DNA from: JAABYT01 sp041581935
GTDB taxonomy: Bacteria > Pseudomonadota > Gammaproteobacteria > HK1
Assembly (NCBI GenBank): GCA_041581935.1
Contig: JBFICP010000102.1
Span: forward strand, 1 to 10,800
Length of the DNA stretch: 10,800 nucleotides
Reading direction: 5' to 3'
The notes beneath the pieces were generated by a model. It searched no databases. It was not told where the DNA came from and was given only the letters and a program-made list of their open reading frames with translations. Below are positions 7,210-10,800 of the stretch, in pieces (the stretch's first letter is position 1; each line of letters begins with the position of its first letter). Made by a program: the position numbers and the translations under genes.

Positions 7210-7929
7210 TCACTCCCCGAGCATCGACTCCACGAGCTGGTTCAAGCCGGCGAAGTCCCGAATCATCAGGGATTTCTCCTGGCGCTTGATGAGGCCCTGC
7301 CGCGTGAGGCTCGCCAGCTCCCGGGAGACGGCTTCCCGACGGGTGTTGACGCGGGCGGCAATGTCGGCGCTGGTCGGCAGCGGCGAGATGGTGGCGGTGT
7401 TGTCCTCGGCGAGTGAGGCTTGCGCGAGGCGCAGCAGCTCTGCGCGTATGCGGCTTTGCACGTCGAGCGTGCGCATCTCGTAGAGCCGCTGGGAGTACAG
7501 GCGCACGAGGCGGGTGAGGCGCTGAAGCACCGCCTCGGCCATCGACGGATGGCGTCGAATGGCGTCCCGAAATGCCGCCGCCGACATGACAATGAGCAGT
7601 GTTTCGGTTACCGCCACGACGCTGGCGGATCGTTGCTCGCCATCGATGGCGGCGAGCTCGCCGAACATTTCGCCGCTGCCGAGGTCCCGGTATGAGATCT
7701 CTTTGCCAGAAAACGAGTGGATGACGATCCGCACCTTGCCAGAGACGATAAAGAATACCTCCGCCGAGTCGTCCTGGTAGGCGATGATCTGGTGCTTGGC
7801 CTCATAGCGCTCGAAGCGGCAGAATTTCGCCACTTCGTCGAGCGATCGCGGGTCGAGCTCCGTGAACGGCTCGATTTTCGCGAGTGCGCGTGCCAGTCGT
7901 TCGTGCATTGGTCCAATAGCCGGTGGCAT
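7210..7929 (-). CDS. Crp/Fnr-family transcriptional regulator
   Basis: This 239-residue protein has an N-terminal cyclic-nucleotide-binding beta-barrel (about 20-125), a long C-helix (about 128-152) and a Crp-type winged helix-turn-helix (about 185-225). The phosphate-binding cassette FGEL at 89-92 with R100-S101 matches the cAMP-contacting G-E and R-S of E. coli CRP, so a nucleotide ligand is plausible. Aligned by eye, the C-helix has Y145-S146 where CRP has Thr127-Ser128, which would alter the base pocket. There is only one N-terminal Cys (C37), so it is not an Fe-S FNR. The recognition helix has R198-E199-x-x-S202-R203, combining CRP and FNR contact residues. The start is either ATG 7929 (used) or ATG 7908; neither has a clear Shine-Dalgarno. 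It is upstream of korCAB on the same strand and a candidate regulator of it; the ligand is unknown. Confidence 0.9.
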   Translation of the reverse strand: MPPAIGPMHERLARALAKIEPFTELDPRSLDEVAKFCRFERYEAKHQIIAYQDDSAEVFFIVSGKVRIVIHSFSGKEISYRDLGSGEMFGELAAIDGEQRSASVVAVTETLLIVMSAAAFRDAIRRHPSMAEAVLQRLTRLVRLYSQRLYEMRTLDVQSRIRAELLRLAQASLAEDNTATISPLPTSADIAARVNTRREAVSRELASLTRQGLIKRQEKSLMIRDFAGLNQLVESMLGE

Positions 7930-7959
7930 CGGCTCGCCCCGCGGGGGGGCAGCCGGGGC

Positions 7960-7965
7960 ATTCTA
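7960..7965 (-). promoter_or_regulatory. Possible -10 element for the Crp-like gene
   Basis: TAGAAT on the minus strand differs from TATAAT at one base and lies about 31 nt before the ATG at 7929, in an AT-richer patch within GC-rich sequence. No good -35 hexamer sits 17 nt upstream of it, so this is only a candidate. Confidence 0.18.
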
Positions 7966-8049
7966 AGTCAATAACAGGTAGACCGCCTGCGGCTCGAACG
8001 GTTTCAAGGGGCCCGGGGGGCGGGTCGGGGAAATCGGCCACGGCGAACT

Positions 8050-8073
8050 GCGGCCGGAAGGCAAGCCGGCCGC
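8050..8073 (-). terminator. GC-rich hairpin after the PilZ gene, possible terminator
   Basis: GCGGCCGG (8050-8057) and CCGGCCGC (8066-8073) are perfect 8-bp inverted arms around an 8-nt loop. The hairpin begins 6 nt after the PilZ stop codon on the minus strand, where an intrinsic terminator would lie. No T run follows directly, so it may be a weak terminator, an mRNA 3'-end stabiliser, or chance in GC-rich DNA. Confidence 0.3.
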
Positions 8074-8079
8074 GCAGCG

Positions 8080-8466
8080 CTAGGCTTCGCGTACCTTCTC
8101 GAACTCGGCCTGATTCTGTGCGAGCACGTCCTGCCACAGGTTGAGGTCCTCGGTCTTGCCCTCGGTGAGCTCCACACCCACCAGGTAGCGCTCGCTCTCT
8201 TCGACCTCCCGGCACCACTTTACCTCGCCGGCGAGGTAGAACTTGCTGGGATGGTTCGAGATTTCCACCCACAGCTCGAGCTGAAAGCCTTCCGGAACCT
8301 TCTGATCCAGCTGAATTCGGAGTCCCTGGGGCGATACGTCCTTGGTCGAGCAACGCACCACCGTCCCGGGTGGGAGCGTATCGCGGGTCGATGAAACGAT
8401 TTGGACGACGACCCTTTCATCCCGTGCCTGGCGGGCATGCTGGCGCCGATCCTTGCCTTTGGACAT
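8080..8466 (-). CDS. PilZ-domain protein (putative cyclic-di-GMP receptor)
   Basis: This 128-residue protein is essentially a single PilZ domain. The N-terminal switch R8-x3-R12 (from RRQHAR) and the D43-x-S45-x-x-G48 motif are the two parts that bind c-di-GMP in PilZ proteins. GVEL at 97-100 is a typical closing strand, followed by a charged C-terminal helix (about 106-128). There is no membrane segment or signal peptide, so it should be cytosolic. I start it at ATG 8466 because GGAGT (8477-8473) precedes it with 6 nt spacing; an in-frame ATG at 8487 would add seven residues but lacks such a site. It lies 150 nt upstream of the Crp-like gene on the same strand, with a hairpin between them, so they may be separate transcripts. 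The binding partner and output are unknown. Confidence 0.85.
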   Translation of the reverse strand: MSKGKDRRQHARQARDERVVVQIVSSTRDTLPPGTVVRCSTKDVSPQGLRIQLDQKVPEGFQLELWVEISNHPSKFYLAGEVKWCREVEESERYLVGVELTEGKTEDLNLWQDVLAQNQAEFEKVREA

Positions 8467-8875
8467 GCGGATACTCCACAGAAGCAAACGGTAGAAACAA
8501 AAGGTCTACGTTAGGAAAAATTCGCTTGCCTAATGCAATAACGGCTCATTTTGCGGGCTAATTTAGGCCGGCACTGTGTCCGCGTTGGCACAAATCGTCA
8601 CGCCGGGTCGCGGCCCCGCAACCCCGGTCGAATGGGTCGCCGACTCACACCGTCAAGTCGTCGCCGGGCGATCCCACGCGAGGCCCGGCCGGGACCCTGT
8701 GGCGTGCCCCTGCCCCCCATTTTCCCCGCCAGAATGACGACCGCGTCACATTTCCGCGCCCCCGATGGCCCGCGTCGCGCCGAATGTGGTTTTTCTCACC
8801 GAGCAGGCCACACCGAGAGCGCACTCTGTCAGGCCTCGAGACCATCGTCTCCCTGTATTCGAGGAGCTATGCGCC
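8467..8875. other. Gene-free stretch upstream of the PilZ gene and of the small membrane-protein gene
   Basis: About 400 bases hold no ORF I can support. The left part (8480-8570) is AT-richer and should contain the PilZ promoter. On the minus strand TTGCAT followed by TCCTAA at a 16-nt spacing is a weak candidate. The right part (8571-8860) is very GC-rich, with a 10-bp palindrome CCCGGCCGGG at 8684-8693. Reading frames here are rich in Arg, Pro and Ser and look like out-of-frame translations. No promoter for the small gene at 8876 is clear. Confidence 0.5.
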
Positions 8876-8992
8876 ATGCCCGATTACCGAATCGACGAGC
8901 ACCGCGTGGAGGTCGTTGATGTCGTCGGATCCTGGCTGATTGCGGCCGTCGTGGTCGCGACCCTGTTCGTGCTCATAGTCCCGGGTTTCTAG
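8876..8992 (+). CDS. Small single-span membrane protein, 38 aa, unrecognised
   Basis: GAGGAG at 8861-8866 sits 9 nt before ATG 8876, a good ribosome binding site. The frame encodes a charged N-terminal half (about residues 1-17, with D, R, E, H) followed by one hydrophobic span (about 20-36, WLIAAVVVATLFVLIVP) and stops at TAG 8990. The strong switch from polar to hydrophobic makes it a likely inner-membrane miniprotein, with the charged end probably cytosolic. The frame could open at ATG 8765, but that start has no Shine-Dalgarno and the added part looks random. A competing ATG at 8869 is in another frame and gives an Arg-rich 16-mer. It stands alone, between PilZ and the FAD oxidoreductase on the opposite strand. 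I do not recognise the family. Confidence 0.55.
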   Translation: MPDYRIDEHRVEVVDVVGSWLIAAVVVATLFVLIVPGF

Positions 8993-9008
8993 ACGGCACG
9001 TCGGCGTC

Positions 9009-9028
9009 TGACCCCGCTTCCGGGGCCA
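9009..9028. terminator. Hairpin between convergent genes, possible bidirectional terminator
   Basis: CCCCG (9012-9016) and CGGGG (9021-9025) pair around a CTTC loop, and beyond one mismatch TG (9009-9010) can pair with CA (9027-9028). The hairpin lies in the 53-nt gap between the ends of the small plus-strand gene and the minus-strand FAD oxidoreductase gene. Neither side has a T run, so termination is uncertain. Confidence 0.3.
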
Positions 9029-9045
9029 CGATGGCGCCCCGCCTA

Positions 9046-10470
9046 TCACTCGCCCTTGAGCGGAGCGAGCCCACTGGGAGCGAGGCCCGCGACCGCCACG
9101 TCGAGACGGCCGGGGGCCTGGCCCGCGTCTTCCGCCGCTTCCTTGCGCCGTGCAGCCGCACGCACCAGCTGCCCGCCGACGAACCGCACCGGCTCCGGAG
9201 GCAGAAAGCGCGCCGGCCGGTGCTCGACCATGGGCGAATCCGACCACTCGTCACGCGTCGCCAGAGCCAGCGATGCGAGAATCTTGCCGCCGATGTGCGA
9301 TGGCCCGACGCCGTTGCCGGTATAGCCGTGCCCGTAGACGATTGCCGGAGCGCCGGGTAAGCGACCGAAATGCGGCAACCCGGTGGCGGTGCGCGTGGCG
9401 GGACCGCGCCACGCCGCGGCGATGCCCACATCGGCGAGAGTTGGGTAGTAGCGACCGATCTCCTCGCCGAGCTCCCGGCGTCTTGGAGACGCGTCGTCGA
9501 AACGGCGCCCGAGACGACCGGCAAAAGGGATCGCGCCGCCGCCCTTACCGAAGCACAGGCGCCCGTCCGGCGTGCTGCGATAGTAGTTGACTAGTAATCG
9601 CGAGTCAGAGACGGCAATGCCCGTATCGAGCCCGAGGGCGGCGAGCCGTTCGGGCGCAGCCCGGGTCATGGCGACGTCCGACGCGATGGGCAGGATAGTG
9701 CGGCGGAACACCGGCAGCTCGTGGGCCCAGGCGTTGAGGGCCAGCACCACCGAGTCGGCCACGATGCGTGCGCGGCGCGTTTGCACCACCGGCGTCGCGC
9801 CGCGGCGCAGCCCGGTCATGGCCGTTTGCTCGTAGATTTTCACACCGATTTCTCGAGCGACTCGCGTGAGAGTGCGCGCGAGCAGTGCGGGCTGCACCGT
9901 GGCGACGCCCCCCTCGAAGACGCCCGCGATATGCCGGTCGCTGCCGCTCAGCCGGGCGACCGCATCGGTGTCGAGAACGTCGAAGGGCTCGAGACCGTGA
10001 TTGGCAAGCATCTCCAGGGTAGCGTCCCACGCGCCGAGTTGATGGGCGTTGCTCGCCGTCCATAGCCAGCCGTGATGGCGAAAATGCCCATCCATGCCGT
10101 GCTCGGCGCAGAATGCGCCGATAGCGCGTACCGCATCCTGGGACGCGCGCAGCAGGCGCACGCCTTCCTGACCGCCACAGATTTTCAACAACGTGGTGGC
10201 CTTCGACATCCAGGTCATGACGAAGCCACCGTTTCGCCCGCTGGCACCCGACCCGCACAGATCCGCCTCGATGATGGTGACGTCCACGGAAGGATCGCGA
10301 GTCTTCAGCTCGAGCGCGGTCCACAAACCGGTGAATCCGCCGCCGACGATGCACACATCCGTGCGCAGATCGTGATCGAGAGCCACCGGCGAAGCCGGAT
10401 TGAGGTCGAGTGCCTGCTCGAGCCAGAAGCTTCTCACCCGATCTACCTTCACGTGGTTCGTCCAGCCCAC
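9046..10470 (-). CDS. FAD-dependent oxidoreductase, DAO family (resembles putative aminophosphonate/amine oxidoreductases)
   Basis: This is a flavoprotein of up to 474 residues in the D-amino-acid oxidase/GlpD fold. The N-terminal FAD dinucleotide loop GGGFTG is at 43-48, the acidic ribose-binding E68 follows, and GASGRNGG at 75-82 is the second family signature. GHGYTGNG near residue 383-390 is the C-terminal FAD motif. The opening SFWLEQAL, the CGSGASGRNGG block and the overall length resemble the putative aminophosphonate oxidoreductase group (TIGR03329, by recall) and the PuuB/OrdL amine oxidases. The expected reaction is oxidation of a primary or secondary amine with release of an oxo product. 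No phosphonate or polyamine genes lie beside it, so the substrate is open. The coordinates use the first in-frame start, GTG 10470. GTG 10437, preceded by AAGGT with 7 nt spacing, is a serious alternative. The C-terminal 50 residues are Ala/Gly/Pro-rich and probably disordered. Confidence 0.85.
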   Translation of the reverse strand: MGWTNHVKVDRVRSFWLEQALDLNPASPVALDHDLRTDVCIVGGGFTGLWTALELKTRDPSVDVTIIEADLCGSGASGRNGGFVMTWMSKATTLLKICGGQEGVRLLRASQDAVRAIGAFCAEHGMDGHFRHHGWLWTASNAHQLGAWDATLEMLANHGLEPFDVLDTDAVARLSGSDRHIAGVFEGGVATVQPALLARTLTRVAREIGVKIYEQTAMTGLRRGATPVVQTRRARIVADSVVLALNAWAHELPVFRRTILPIASDVAMTRAAPERLAALGLDTGIAVSDSRLLVNYYRSTPDGRLCFGKGGGAIPFAGRLGRRFDDASPRRRELGEEIGRYYPTLADVGIAAAWRGPATRTATGLPHFGRLPGAPAIVYGHGYTGNGVGPSHIGGKILASLALATRDEWSDSPMVEHRPARFLPPEPVRFVGGQLVRAAARRKEAAEDAGQAPGRLDVAVAGLAPSGLAPLKGE

Positions 10471-10621
10471 CTATCAATATAAAGGAATCCGATTCTTCAA
10501 TCGCCTCAGCGTCGTGCACGTCGCAATTGCGCCCCGGAAACCCTTCGCCTGCAAGCCTATACTTTAACGTAACGAAAGTGGTCGACGCGCTTCGGCCGAC
10601 CCCAAGTTCGAGGAACAATCA
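10471..10621. promoter_or_regulatory. Divergent promoter region of the FAD oxidoreductase and DUF4124 genes
   Basis: On the plus strand TATACT (10558-10563) is a near-consensus -10 about 60 nt before the DUF4124 ATG; the -35 position (10535-10540) is not consensus. On the minus strand TATATT (10481-10476) could be a -10 for the FAD gene, but it lies only 5 nt before GTG 10470, which would favour a later start codon or a leaderless mRNA. Two 8-bp palindromes, CGTGCACG (10513-10520) and GCAATTGC (10523-10530), have centres 10 bp apart, as an operator might. GGTCG (10580-10584) and CGACC (10597-10601) can form a small 5'-UTR hairpin before the ribosome binding site. Confidence 0.35.
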
Positions 10622-10800
10622 ATGTATCGACTCATAGTCCTGTCGCTCGTTGCCGCGCTTTGCGTGTCGACAGCTCAGGCGGCGAAAACCTTCAAGTGGG
10701 TTGACGAGAAAGGCGTCACGCACTTCTCCACGCGCCCGCCCCCAGGTCAGCACACGGATCAGAGCAAGCTCAAAGGCGGCACCGTGATGCAGCCGAGGTC
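10622..10800 (+). CDS. DUF4124-domain exported protein, 3' partial
   Basis: Only the first 59 residues are present; the gene runs off the right edge. ATG 10622 is preceded by GAGGA (10610-10614) with 7 nt spacing. Residues 1-20 are a signal peptide: a short R4-containing start, a hydrophobic core, and a signal peptidase I site at A-Q-A just before A21-K22. The mature start has FKWVDEKG (24-31) followed by THFSTRPP (33-40), the W-x-D-x-x-G-x-x-x-[FY]-[ST] pattern of DUF4124, a small periplasmic domain common in gamma- and betaproteobacteria. Many DUF4124 proteins continue with a coiled-coil or a glutaredoxin-like part, which cannot be checked here. The function is unknown. It is transcribed divergently from the FAD oxidoreductase. 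Confidence 0.85.
   Translation, partial: MYRLIVLSLVAALCVSTAQAAKTFKWVDEKGVTHFSTRPPPGQHTDQSKLKGGTVMQPR

Noticed and set aside
7204..7220. TCGGG/CCCGA hairpin as terminator of the Crp-like gene
   Set aside because: The stem is only 5 bp, spans the stop codon and has no T run after it.
8586..8591. TGGCAC as the -24 element of a sigma-54 promoter
   Set aside because: No TTGC[AT] follows at the required 5-nt spacing, and no gene starts suitably downstream.
8551..8919. Plus-strand 122-codon frame across the gene-free stretch
   Set aside because: It is Arg/Pro-rich with no domain or ribosome binding site, and overlaps the better-supported 38-residue gene in another frame.
9605..10618. Minus-strand 337-codon frame overlapping the FAD oxidoreductase and its upstream region
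   Set aside because: It is Arg/Ser-rich and shifted relative to the FAD protein, whose frame contains all expected FAD motifs; it is a shadow.
1..10800. CRISPR arrays, tRNA/rRNA genes, insertion sequences, prophage or defence genes
   Set aside because: I searched by eye for repeats with regular spacers, cloverleaf-like segments, transposase motifs and terminal inverted repeats and found none.

Overview
This 10.8 kb window comes from a GC-rich bacterial chromosome, most likely a proteobacterium and probably a gammaproteobacterium. I infer this from the DUF4124-type periplasmic protein, the PAS-GGDEF-EAL protein, the single-domain PilZ protein and the KorCAB-type oxidoreductase. I cannot name a genus. 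No tRNA, rRNA, CRISPR array, insertion sequence or phage gene is visible, so it reads as ordinary chromosome.

Layout. (1) 2-2338, plus strand: the C-terminal part of a PAS-GGDEF-EAL cyclic-di-GMP turnover enzyme, cut by the left edge. (2) 2341-6997, minus strand: a tightly packed three-gene operon in the order korC-korA-korB. It encodes a thiamine-diphosphate 2-oxoacid:acceptor oxidoreductase (KorA, KorB) and a GltD-like FAD/NAD(P) protein with a C-terminal two-cluster ferredoxin domain (KorC). Genes overlap by 28 and 4 nt. korB converges on the GGDEF-EAL gene with only 2 nt between stop codons. (3) 6998-7209: an AT-rich intergenic region with an unusual mRNA leader before korC, in which a strong Shine-Dalgarno-like tract lies 43 nt from the GTG start but is joined to it by a predicted nested hairpin. 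(4) 7210-7929, minus: a Crp/Fnr-family regulator. (5) 8080-8466, minus: a PilZ-domain protein. (6) 8467-8875: gene-free. (7) 8876-8992, plus: a probable 38-residue single-span membrane protein with a good ribosome binding site. (8) 9046-10470, minus: a DAO-family FAD oxidoreductase resembling the putative aminophosphonate oxidoreductase group. (9) 10471-10621: a divergent promoter region. (10) From 10622, plus: the start of an exported DUF4124 protein, cut by the right edge.

How the parts may work together. KorC probably passes electrons between the iron-sulfur clusters of KorAB and NAD(P), making the operon a self-contained CoA-dependent 2-oxoacid (probably 2-oxoglutarate) oxidoreductase that can feed, or draw on, low-potential electrons. 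The Crp-like regulator just upstream on the same strand is the obvious candidate to control it. A cyclic-di-GMP enzyme and a PilZ receptor lie either side of the operon and regulator, so a link between second-messenger signalling and redox metabolism is possible, but this rests on proximity only.
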